This document shows positions 1-5,780 of a stretch of 8,451 bases of DNA, piece after piece; positions within the stretch are counted from its first letter, which is position 1, and each line of letters opens with the position of its first letter. The stretch spans positions 131 to 8,581 of the forward strand of contig PKYZ01000820.1 in NCBI GenBank assembly GCA_003132865.1. Direction: 5' to 3'. The notes beneath the pieces were generated by a model. It saw only the letters and a program-made list of their open reading frames with translations. It ran no database searches and had not been told where the DNA came from. The position numbers were made by a program, and so were the translations under genes. The DNA is from Bryobacterales bacterium. GTDB taxonomy: Bacteria; Acidobacteriota; Terriglobia; Bryobacterales; Bryobacteraceae.

Positions 1-1
1 G

Positions 2-2350
2 TTTCGCTCCGCCGACGGAGGCCAGAACTTCGGCTCGAACAAGCCCGACTTCAACGACCGCCGGCCGGTTTTAGAGGGGTTCATCACCTGCCTCCTGGCC
101 GATGTGCGCGATCCGGCGAACACGTTTTATGCGGGAGTGCAAAGCGGCGGCGTCTTCAAATCGACGGACGGCGGAGTCACGTTCAAGAATCTGTTCCTGA
201 ATTTCGGGGCTCCGCCGCAGCCCTTCGGAAATCTGGAGATCGCGCAATCGGAAATGTCGCCGTGTAGGTTTTTGGTGAGCGTGCAGTATACCGTGGACGG
301 ACAGGGGCCGATTTATCGCGGCCTGTTCGAAACCGCGGACGATGGGGCCAACTGGAGGTTGTGCTCCTATGTCGATGCAGCCTCAGGCGATGGGTTTGGA
401 CAGACCGACTACGACCTGACGCTGGCGATCGACCCGCAGAACGACCAGCTTGTGTATGCAGGCTTCCAGGAGTTATGGCGATCGACCGACGGCGGGCAGC
501 AGTTCGAGTATCCGGCGTGCACCTGGAAACATCTTCACTGGGATCACCATGCGCTGGTGCCGAGCCCGCCCGGTCATCGCACGGGCGCGCCGACGCCCGT
601 GTATGTGGGCACGGACGGCGGGATAACGAAGAGCACGGACGGAGGCTTCAACTGGACCTCGATCAACGGGGCAATCTCCGCGAATCTGTTCTTCGGCATC
701 GGGATCGGGCAAGGCGCGGGCAATGCGTACACCTATGGCGGCTGTCAGGACACCGGGACGAGCGCGCATCGGGCCTCCGATGCCGGTACGACCATCTGGC
801 ACCAAGGCATCGATGGAGACGGTTATCAAGTTGCCGTGGATCCCATCGATCCAAAGGTTGTTTACGGATTCGACAACAGCATGTTCATCAAGTCCATTGA
901 CGAGGGCCAGACGTTTCGGAACAGCGGCGGCGGCCAGCCTGACTCTGCGCCAATCGGGAACGGACTACCGTACTCCTTCGACGGGACCCCAGCGCGTTCG
1001 ATCGCGTTGGAACAGAACGGAAAGAATACTGGCGAGCGGGTCGTGTACGTGGGCCTGAATCAGGTGCTCTATAAGAGCCAGGATGCGGGAGAGAATTTCA
1101 CCCAGCTCAATACTCCGGCCAGTGACGATATTACGGCGCTCGCCACGACCACGGCGAACTCCGATCACGTCTGGATGGGATGCCGGGACGGCAGAGTGTA
1201 TTTCTCCGGGGATGGCGGCACGAACTGGAACCAGCCTCGAGGCTTCAACTCAACCCCGCTTTCCGGCGCCACCGTTCCCCCCGTGACCGCCATCGCGGTG
1301 GATCCCGCGAACGCGGCGCGCGTCGCGGTTACCTACGCGGGCCAGTCGACCATCGACGCGACATACCGCACCCACCACGTGTACCTGACCGCGGACGGCG
1401 GCGTTACCTGGGACGATGTCAGCGGCACGGATGGCGCCGGCCCAGTGGGCAATCTCCCGGATCTTCCACTGCACTCGGTCGTCTTCGATCAAAGCGCGAC
1501 TCCGTCGGCGATCATTGTCGCGGGCGACTCGGGCGTGATGCGTTGCAGCGACGCGAGCGTGACGGGGCCGAACGTCAAGGCGACCTGGAAGATTTACGGC
1601 GCGGGACTTCCCAATGTCTCGTGCATGTCGCTGGCGATCGATAATACCGTGAAACCGCCGGTGCTGCGCGTGGGAACCTACGGGCGCGGCTGCTTCGAAG
1701 CCACGCGGCCACACGGTCCGGCCATGAGCGTGGAGTCGAGCCTGGGCTTCGGTTTCGCGCGGCAGGGGACCGGCAACAAGCAGCCGCTTTATATTTACAA
1801 CTCGGGCGATGCGGCGCTCACCATTTCGGCAATCACCAGAACGTTCGGATCGGCCGATTTTGCGATCGGCGCTGTAACGCTGCCCGCCACGGTGGCGCCG
1901 GGCGCGACTCTGACGGTTCCGGTGGTGTTCACGCCGTCCAGCGTGGGCGACCTGCAGGCGGTGTTCCAGATCGCCAGCAACGATCCGCACTCTCCGTACG
2001 CGCTGGTGGTTTCGGGCACGGGGTGCCCGGATGGTCCGGCGCGTCTGGCGACCAACCCGAGCCGCGAGACGGGCTTCGGCGATACACGCTTGGGGACGCA
2101 GCGCCAGATTCAACTGCAGATGATGAATGCGGGGATGTCCGATCTGCACATCACGTCGGTTCAGGTTGACGGGAGTTCGGATTTCAGCGTGGGTCCGGCG
2201 CGGCCAGTCACGGTCATTCGAGGAGGCGAGGCGGACGTGACGATCTTCTACCAGCCGAGTTCGGCCGGGGATACGAACGCGACGATTCAGATCTCGAGCG
2301 ACGATCCGCGAAAGCTGTGCGAGGTGCAGGTCAGCGGCCGGGGCGTCTAA
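2..2350 (+). CDS. Asp-box/BNR beta-propeller protein with two C-terminal ASH domains (5' partial)
   Basis: The frame is open from the left edge, so the true start is outside the window; the GTG at 104 is internal, because an Asp-box (RSADGGQNF) is encoded before it. At least nine Asp-box motifs (S/T-x-D-x-G-x-x-F/W) recur through the visible protein: KSTDGGVTF, ETADDGANW, RSTDGGQQF, KSTDGGFNW, KSIDEGQTF, KSQDAGENF, FSGDGGTNW and LTADGGVTW among them. This is the sialidase/sortilin-like beta-propeller signature. A HWDHHAL...VGTDGGI...GGCQDTGT stretch near residues 175-255 matches the usual core of such 'exo-alpha-sialidase-like' repeat proteins. After the propeller, about residues 576-675 and 680-781 are two ASH/HYDIN-like immunoglobulin domains (LYIYNSGDAALTI, VVFTPSSVGD, IASNDPHSP; then IFYQPSSAGD, ISSDDPRK). 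The protein stops directly after the second domain, with no visible sorting signal. It is probably secreted or cell-surface and binding or structural; an enzymatic role cannot be inferred. Hand-counted GC is high (46/60 at 1261-1320). Family assignment is firm; substrate and N-terminus are unknown. Confidence 0.93.
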   Translation, partial: FRSADGGQNFGSNKPDFNDRRPVLEGFITCLLADVRDPANTFYAGVQSGGVFKSTDGGVTFKNLFLNFGAPPQPFGNLEIAQSEMSPCRFLVSVQYTVDGQGPIYRGLFETADDGANWRLCSYVDAASGDGFGQTDYDLTLAIDPQNDQLVYAGFQELWRSTDGGQQFEYPACTWKHLHWDHHALVPSPPGHRTGAPTPVYVGTDGGITKSTDGGFNWTSINGAISANLFFGIGIGQGAGNAYTYGGCQDTGTSAHRASDAGTTIWHQGIDGDGYQVAVDPIDPKVVYGFDNSMFIKSIDEGQTFRNSGGGQPDSAPIGNGLPYSFDGTPARSIALEQNGKNTGERVVYVGLNQVLYKSQDAGENFTQLNTPASDDITALATTTANSDHVWMGCRDGRVYFSGDGGTNWNQPRGFNSTPLSGATVPPVTAIAVDPANAARVAVTYAGQSTIDATYRTHHVYLTADGGVTWDDVSGTDGAGPVGNLPDLPLHSVVFDQSATPSAIIVAGDSGVMRCSDASVTGPNVKATWKIYGAGLPNVSCMSLAIDNTVKPPVLRVGTYGRGCFEATRPHGPAMSVESSLGFGFARQGTGNKQPLYIYNSGDAALTISAITRTFGSADFAIGAVTLPATVAPGATLTVPVVFTPSSVGDLQAVFQIASNDPHSPYALVVSGTGCPDGPARLATNPSRETGFGDTRLGTQRQIQLQMMNAGMSDLHITSVQVDGSSDFSVGPARPVTVIRGGEADVTIFYQPSSAGDTNATIQISSDDPRKLCEVQVSGRGV

Positions 2351-2403
2351 ACGGGGCGCGATCGCCCTCATCGCATATTCCGCGGAGCAATTTGCGCGAG
2401 CCA

Positions 2404-2418
2404 CCGCTGGAGCAGCGG
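2404..2418 (+). terminator. weak stem-loop after the Asp-box gene
   Basis: CCGCTG and CAGCGG form a 6-bp stem around a GAG loop, 54 nt after the stop codon. A second 5-bp stem (GGGCG/CGCCC) sits at 2354-2367, right after the stop. Neither is followed by a T tract, so intrinsic termination is unproven. They are simply the only hairpins where a terminator would be expected. Confidence 0.2.
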
Positions 2419-2640
2419 AGGACCAGCGGAGGAAAGGACGATGGCCGCGTTCTGGTACAGAGGGCACCACCGTTGCCGCGGGATCGGCGCCCGACACTTA
2501 GAAAACTACCAAAGCCGAGCTCTCTTGCCCACGTGCCGTCTGTTTTGATTGTGCAGCCGCGGGCCTGATTCGGTCGGTCGTCGCTAGACGCACAAGTTTC
2601 CCAAAATCAAGGATTTGAGGTGCTCTCACGACGCTTGGCA

Positions 2641-2790
2641 AGCGTTTTTCATCATAGCTTCACGAGTCAGAATGGCGACGGCTCCATACCTGCGGCGGGT
2701 CTCACGCTCAGCCCCAGCGGCGTGCTTTACGGCACGACCTCCGCCGGTGGGATCGCCGGAAACGGTACCGTATTCGCCATCAAGCCGTGA
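2641..2790 (+). pseudogene. orphan C-terminal GloVer-type repeat remnant
   Basis: In this frame 49 codons before a TGA stop read SVFHHSFTSQNGDGS, then a PAAGLTLSPSGVLYGTTSAGG segment, then GNGTVFAIKP. This is the hallmark of the acidobacterial 'choice-of-anchor tandem repeat GloVer' family (TIGR03803-type: Y/H-SF...DG..P.AGL..S.SG.LYGTT..GG...GTVF). Intact members carry many such repeats of about 45-55 residues; here only about one remains. The frame upstream is open only back to a stop at 2566-2568 and does not resemble the family, and no start codon with a ribosome binding site precedes it. I read it as the broken 3' tail of a former secreted repeat protein, left by deletion or recombination. 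The frame that reads through 2615-3070 crosses this remnant out of phase, so its first 60 residues are not meaningful. Confidence 0.72.
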
Positions 2791-2791
2791 A

Positions 2792-3070
2792 TTGCGGATT
2801 CCGGCGAAGGAAATCGCTCATTCCGATCTGAACCGACTATTCCACGACGAAACGGAAGAATGGGTGGTCAGGTTGCCAGTAATTTCCAAGGCAGGGGTGG
2901 CGCCGAATCTGGGCGCGCGTCTGGATGCGGCCTGTGATTCCGCGATGATCTCCCACCAGGAACAAGGTGCCAGGATCGGGATCGGGCGCAGCACGTATTT
3001 CGAGGTGAAGGCGGGGCGCGGAGGCAAGAAGGCCCGGCGACGGGCGGAAGAATACCTCCCCAGTCTATAG
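2792..3070 (+). CDS. small HTH-like protein, possibly truncated
   Basis: A 92-residue product if the TTG at 2792 is the start; no clear ribosome binding site is visible, and the open frame continues further 5' through the GloVer remnant, so the start is uncertain. The C-terminal half looks like a small DNA-binding helix-turn-helix. LDAACDSAMISHQEQGARIG is followed by IGRSTYFEVKAGRGG, which resembles an XRE-like pattern (helix, turn, 'GIGRSTY...K.G' recognition helix), and it ends in a basic tail (KKARRRAEEYLPSL). The N-terminal part (IPAKEIAHSDLNRLFHDETEEWVV) has an amphipathic, protein-like composition. It follows the GloVer stop almost directly (stop at 2788-2790), which suggests it was joined to the remnant by rearrangement. 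It could be a small regulator, an antitoxin-like protein or a fragment. I do not recognise a named family. Confidence 0.42.
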   Translation: MRIPAKEIAHSDLNRLFHDETEEWVVRLPVISKAGVAPNLGARLDAACDSAMISHQEQGARIGIGRSTYFEVKAGRGGKKARRRAEEYLPSL

Positions 3071-3082
3071 ATGACGCAAAAA

Positions 3083-3115
3083 CCGGACTGAATCGGGACT
3101 GTTTCGGGACTATTG
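3083..3115. repeat. three tandem 11-bp units
   Basis: Three consecutive 11-mers begin C(C/G)GGACT: CCGGACTGAAT, CGGGACTGTTT and CGGGACTATTG. They start 12 bases after the stop of the HTH-like ORF. The 11-bp period is close to one helical turn, as in protein-binding iterons, but three copies can also arise by slippage. Confidence 0.6.
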
Positions 3116-3250
3116 CCTCAGCCCATTGCGCGGCCCTGATCGCAGCGCCAGCCGCCGCCGGACACGATGCGGCGGAGGATAGGCAGCGAGCCGCGTTCGA
3201 GGTGCGCATCTGGTAGCGCGGTTGCAGGCCGACGCCGGCAGGGCGTGGGC

Positions 3251-3272
3251 CTACCACGTATACGCGTGGTGG
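3251..3272. repeat. inverted repeat / hairpin
   Basis: The arms ACCACG and CGTGGT (8 bp if a flanking C-G pair and a T-G wobble are counted) surround a TATACG loop. A second small stem, GGGTG/CACCC, follows at 3272-3286. No T tract follows, so a terminator reading is weak. Confidence 0.45.
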
Positions 3273-3569
3273 GGTGATTGACACCCGAGTTCCGCTGGAG
3301 CAGACTATAGCGGCGCGGTTTATTCTGCGTGTCCTGAGGGCGATTCCCCGAACACCGTGGTGGGCGCGTGCGCGGCGGCGGCAAAACCGGCGCGAGACGC
3401 GGGCACATCTCAATCGCTATTACGCGAACGGTCAGTAGGGCTGGCAGCGAAGAACAACGCGGGCCGCTGCGCGCTGCCATCCACCGCGCGGCGGCTGCCT
3501 TGGCCGCCCTACCCAACCGCGCCAATCTCCGCGGCCTGCCACTATCATCAGCCGGCGAAGCGTGCGATC

Positions 3570-3607
3570 CCGCATCGCCGCGCCTGCAGCCGCCGGACGC
3601 GATGCGG
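3570..3607. repeat. 9-bp perfect inverted repeat
   Basis: CCGCATCGC at 3570-3578 pairs exactly with GCGATGCGG at 3599-3607 around a 20-nt GC-rich loop containing CTGCAG. The right arm lies inside the second copy of the imperfect direct repeat also seen at 3149-3190. Confidence 0.5.
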
Positions 3608-3862
3608 CCGAGGAGCGGCGGCGAGGCGCGCATGGCGTCCGAGGCGCCGAGAGGAGCAGGTACATCGCAGGCACCATACGAACACGTCCCGCGCATCCGC
3701 GTGCCGTGCGGCGACCGTCGCGTCCGGCGTGAACGCTCCCGAACAGCGCCCATCGGTGAGCGCCGCCACCGCGGGCCGGCGGGGCGGACAGGGTGAACAG
3801 TGATAGGTATTCACTAGCCATCAATGCGAACTGAAGCGTGTGGTACTTTAAGCGGATCGGGG

Positions 3863-4234
3863 CTAGTTCCGAGCGTCCAGGCCAGTCTGATCCGCGTTTT
3901 TCCAATGGGCCAGTCCTTGCATTGTATGAACGGAACCTCCCAAAAGGGGTCGGCTGTCGAAAGAATGGTCAGCCTTCGGATGCAGGGCGCCATAGATATA
4001 ACTTGCGTCATGGGTGATAGCCACGAGCATGATCGCCGAGATTGCCGTGTTGTAGGGTACGATTTCGTTGTCATCACCCTGTCGCAAAAAGGCCGACAGG
4101 GTGAAGTTCACCGACATTTCGTCGCTTGCTACAGTCCAGAAGGGTTCGCCGGTAATCAAGCTTGCCGCCGCATACTTGTCGAACAACAGCGTGGCGCCAC
4201 GGAATTTCTCGCACAACCCTCCATGACCCTCCAT
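3863..4234 (-). CDS. candidate hypothetical protein, unrecognised
   Basis: The open frame runs from 4354, but the first 40 codons are Arg-rich and cross the 35-bp palindrome, so the ATG at 4234 is the more likely start (123 aa). A GGAGGG lies immediately in front of that ATG, which is too close for an ideal ribosome binding site. The middle reads like a real protein: ATLLFDKYAAASLITGEPFW, then MSVNFTLSAFLRQGDDNE, then AISAIMLVAITHDASYIYGA. It has balanced charge and one strongly hydrophobic, possibly buried or membrane-touching segment. The last 20 residues (around HTMQGLAHWKNADQTGLDARN) look less convincing and may follow a frameshift. A perfect 11-bp hairpin (4074-4104) lies inside the frame. 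I do not recognise a family; it could be a decayed gene. Confidence 0.35.
   Translation of the reverse strand: MEGHGGLCEKFRGATLLFDKYAAASLITGEPFWTVASDEMSVNFTLSAFLRQGDDNEIVPYNTAISAIMLVAITHDASYIYGALHPKADHSFDSRPLLGGSVHTMQGLAHWKNADQTGLDARN
4074..4104. repeat. 11-bp perfect inverted repeat (hairpin)
   Basis: TCACCCTGTCG at 4074-4084 pairs exactly with CGACAGGGTGA at 4094-4104 around a 9-nt loop. On the minus strand the loop contains a run of five T. It lies inside the candidate minus-strand ORF 3863-4234, where it would encode part of FTLSAFLRQGDD. A stable hairpin in a coding region is unusual and either argues against coding or suggests an RNA-level role. Confidence 0.7.
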
Positions 4235-4300
4235 CCCTCCGCACCCGAAAGATCGTAGGGGTCGTACGCGAAAGGTCGCAGTTGTGGGGAGGATGCTGCG

Positions 4301-4335
4301 CCGGTATCCGTACCAGATTCTGGTACGGATACTGG
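4301..4335. repeat. 35-bp near-perfect palindrome
   Basis: GTATCCGTACCAGA at 4304-4317 and TCTGGTACGGATAC at 4319-4332 are perfect 14-bp arms separated by a single T. After one mismatched position (G4303/T4333) the symmetry continues with CC/GG. With a one-base centre it is a dyad of the kind bound by homodimeric proteins or able to extrude as a cruciform, rather than an RNA hairpin with a normal loop. Shorter matched blocks lie further out (GTCGCA 4275 with TGCGAC 4371; GTGGGG 4284 with CCCCAC 4349), so it may be the core of a larger degenerate inverted-repeat element. Confidence 0.85.
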
Positions 4336-4352
4336 CAACCTCACAGCACCCC

Positions 4353-4371
4353 ACCGGACAATTTGACCGGT
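4353..4371. promoter_or_regulatory. 19-bp operator-like palindrome
   Basis: ACCGGACAA and TTGACCGGT flank a central T, with one mismatch in nine base pairs. The size, the AT-rich centre and the GC-rich ends are typical of operators for dimeric repressors. It lies 18 bp from the 35-bp palindrome and 8 bp from a perfect 12-bp palindrome (ACGGGCGCCCGT, 4379-4390). No clear gene starts immediately downstream on the plus strand; the nearest minus-strand start (4234) is about 120 bp away, so regulatory function is inferred only from shape. Confidence 0.4.
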
Positions 4372-4390
4372 GCGACTCACGGGCGCCCGT

Positions 4391-4874
4391 CCGGAAGCCC
4401 TTTGTTTGTGGGGAGGCGCAAATAGTATTGGTCGCTAACTAATTTGCAACAGTCTGTTGGTGAAGACGGGCGGGCGGCGTGATTGGCCCGTCCTTTCGCT
4501 TCCATGCTACGAGGCGGGTTTTGGGGAGGCCGGTGGCAATTTGCGCAAGTGGTTGGAAACAGGGGCGGAGAAAGTTGCCGGAGGCTGTGACTGAGAATTG
4601 GCGAAGGCTGGGAGGGGGGCGGTCCATTTTGGCAAATCAAACTCATTATTGTCGAAGACACAGCCTCGGAAGACTACGATCTCTAGGAATTCCTTTCCCG
4701 TGTCCGACCTTTCAAGTGGCGGCTCCGATCACGACGGCCAACTCGCCAGAATACGCCGCCACAAGCGCACAGTGCCGCCCAGTTCGCTCGAAGCCCACCC
4801 GCCAGACCCAGAGAACATCCCCATCAAGGCCGCACCCGCACAACGCCCCGCAGCGCCGTCCACCGGCCATCGCC
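4391..4874. other. stretch without a confident gene
   Basis: Nothing recognisable. The best coding candidate is a 94-codon plus-strand frame (4598-4882) whose second half is Pro/Arg/His-rich (VPPSSLEAHPPDPENIPIK...). It would overlap the 3' end of the convergent kinase gene by 8 bp. Composition and lack of a good ribosome binding site make it doubtful. The long plus-strand frame that starts at 4479 and runs antisense through the kinase is a shadow of that gene. Confidence 0.4.
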
Positions 4875-4882
4875 CTACCTGA
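4598..4882 (+). CDS. doubtful small Pro-rich ORF
   Basis: A 94-residue frame with an ATG start. The N-terminal part contains KSNSLLSKTQPRKTTISRNS; the C-terminal part is Pro/Ala-rich and ends in HRPT. It shows no recognisable domain and no clear ribosome binding site (upstream GAGAATTGGCG). GC at third positions is moderately high in the second half (about 70% over 45 codons by hand count), but the local DNA is GC-rich anyway. It ends inside the end of the convergent kinase gene. Listed only because it is the best frame in an otherwise empty stretch. Confidence 0.15.
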   Translation: MAKAGRGAVHFGKSNSLLSKTQPRKTTISRNSFPVSDLSSGGSDHDGQLARIRRHKRTVPPSSLEAHPPDPENIPIKAAPAQRPAAPSTGHRPT

Positions 4883-5453
4883 TCGTCGCCGCCTTCCCAA
4901 CCATCTTCTTCGTTGCTGCCTTCCCCACAGCGGCTTTCTTGACGATAGGCTTTTCCTTTGCCGCCAACCGTTTCGCAGCCGCAACCTTTTTCGCAGTCCA
5001 TTGTTTCTTCAAGTCCGCTACTACACTCCGGGTCAAAGACCCTCTGTAGTCGTCCATCCTAACAATCACGTCTTGCCCTACCCACTTACGGCGTTTCTGG
5101 TCCCGGCGAATGCACTCGTTAATCGAAACATCCGTGAAGCTGACAATCTGAAACCTATAGCCATACTCTTCAGCAAGGTCTCGATACTGCCATTCGTGAA
5201 TTGGGTTGAAGTGGGTATTGTCGATAATGACATCCAATCCAGATTTCATTGCCTTCGTGACCAGTTCCGTCTCCCGTTTGATGACCTTCCCCTCACTAGC
5301 AGAACCTTTCGCAACAAGCCTCACCCGAATCTCATCCTTGTTTACACGGACGGCCCTGCGTTTGCCGTCCTTGTTCATCACGGCCAATTTCTTCTTAGCC
5401 CATGTAGTCTTTCCGGAAGCCGGAAGACCCCGCAGAAAGTATAACGTTTTCAT
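4875..5453 (-). CDS. T4-Pnk-like P-loop polynucleotide kinase with Lys/Ala-rich tail
   Basis: Predicted to transfer the ATP gamma-phosphate to a nucleic-acid 5' end (or a small-molecule hydroxyl) as a P-loop kinase of the AAA_33/T4 polynucleotide kinase type. From the ATG at 5453 the product is 192 aa. Walker A is at residues 9-17 (GLPASGKTT). VNKDEIR (37-43) corresponds to the INRDDYR acceptor-binding motif of T4 Pnk. VIIDNTHFNP (75-84) corresponds to IISDTNLNP. CIRRDQKRRKWVGQDVI (114-130) corresponds to the LVKRNSKRGTKAVPIDVL lid region; the order and spacing match the T4 kinase domain. Residues about 149-192 form a Lys/Ala-rich tail (KKVAAAKRLAAKEK, KKAAVGKAATKK), histone-H1-like, probably a nucleic-acid-binding extension. 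The frame stays open upstream to 5588, but the N-terminus MKTLYFLRG fits the family and the extra 45 codons overlap the neighbouring gene. The gene follows the 74-aa gene by 25 bp, so the two are probably one transcript. GC is lower than in the flanks (31/60 at 5281-5340), suggesting acquisition. No phosphatase or ligase domain is present. Confidence 0.87.
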   Translation of the reverse strand: MKTLYFLRGLPASGKTTWAKKKLAVMNKDGKRRAVRVNKDEIRVRLVAKGSASEGKVIKRETELVTKAMKSGLDVIIDNTHFNPIHEWQYRDLAEEYGYRFQIVSFTDVSINECIRRDQKRRKWVGQDVIVRMDDYRGSLTRSVVADLKKQWTAKKVAAAKRLAAKEKPIVKKAAVGKAATKKMVGKAATIR

Positions 5454-5478
5454 GTGAACTTGCCCCACCGGGCGCACG

Positions 5479-5703
5479 TTACACAGTGTCCATCCAAGCA
5501 GCGAATTTGGACCACGGAATCGGAGTTGGCTTCTGTTTGTTCTTGCCGTACCAACGGATTGAACCTTTGCCGAGTTCGACCCTGCCAATTTTCTCCTTGT
5601 CGAAGAACACGTCTAGCAAAATAGAGGTGCCAGCCTTCGTCAGATCGATGTTGGACACGGAAGCCTTTACCGTGTGCTTTCTGAGAGGTCTCTTCTTAGG
5701 CAT
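5479..5703 (-). CDS. 74-aa hypothetical protein upstream of the kinase
   Basis: A 74-residue protein starting with ATG at 5703. The N-terminus is very basic (MPKKRPLRKHTVK), followed by a beta-rich core (SILLDVFFDKEKIGRVELGKGSIRWYGKN) and a short C-terminal helix (IPWSKFAAWMDTV). The pattern suggests a compact strand-rich fold with a final amphipathic helix and a positively charged N-terminus compatible with nucleic-acid binding, but I do not recognise a family. It is the first gene of a likely bicistron with the polynucleotide kinase. The start has no good Shine-Dalgarno; a TGTTAAAAT lying about 10-18 bases ahead on the minus strand could be an extended -10 element, which would make the message nearly leaderless. 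GC is about 48% at 5581-5640, like the kinase and unlike the Asp-box gene. Confidence 0.72.
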   Translation of the reverse strand: MPKKRPLRKHTVKASVSNIDLTKAGTSILLDVFFDKEKIGRVELGKGSIRWYGKNKQKPTPIPWSKFAAWMDTV

Positions 5704-5780
5704 TTACTGATTTTAACATGATTCCAGAGAGCAGCGTCGTTTTAGCCAGATGTGTTTATTGCCAAGCGGCGTGACGATTC

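Larger units (their letters stand above)
3071..3862. other. gene-free, GC-rich stretch with inverted repeats
   Basis: Several overlapping open frames occur on both strands here, but all have arginine/alanine/proline-rich compositions typical of GC-rich noncoding DNA, and none resembles a family I know. What can be seen instead are the 11-bp tandem units, hairpins around 3251-3286 and 3570-3607, and an imperfect pair of direct repeats at 3149-3190 and 3587-3625. I see no promoter or gene that I would defend. Confidence 0.5.
4282..4416. repeat. 11-bp direct repeats flanking the palindrome cluster
   Basis: TTGTGGGGAGG occurs at 4282-4292 and again at 4406-4416, bracketing the three palindromes. 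It could be a remnant of a target-site duplication around a short nonautonomous element, or coincidence; 11 identical bases about 124 bp apart is suggestive, not conclusive. Confidence 0.5.

Noticed and set aside
1250..2497. 415-codon minus-strand open frame across the Asp-box gene
   Set aside because: Arg/His/Ala-rich with no motif; it is the antisense of clearly coding beta-propeller/ASH sequence in GC-rich DNA.
3118..3905. several overlapping plus and minus open frames of 140-210 codons
   Set aside because: Low-complexity Arg/Ala/Pro compositions expected by chance at this GC; none stands out from the others in the same DNA.
3824..4258. 144-codon plus-strand frame
   Set aside because: Lies opposite the more protein-like minus frame 3863-4234 and has an irregular Cys/His/Met-rich composition.
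4479..5444. 321-codon plus-strand open frame antisense to the kinase
   Set aside because: The opposite strand encodes an unmistakable P-loop kinase with ordered motifs; this frame is a shadow.
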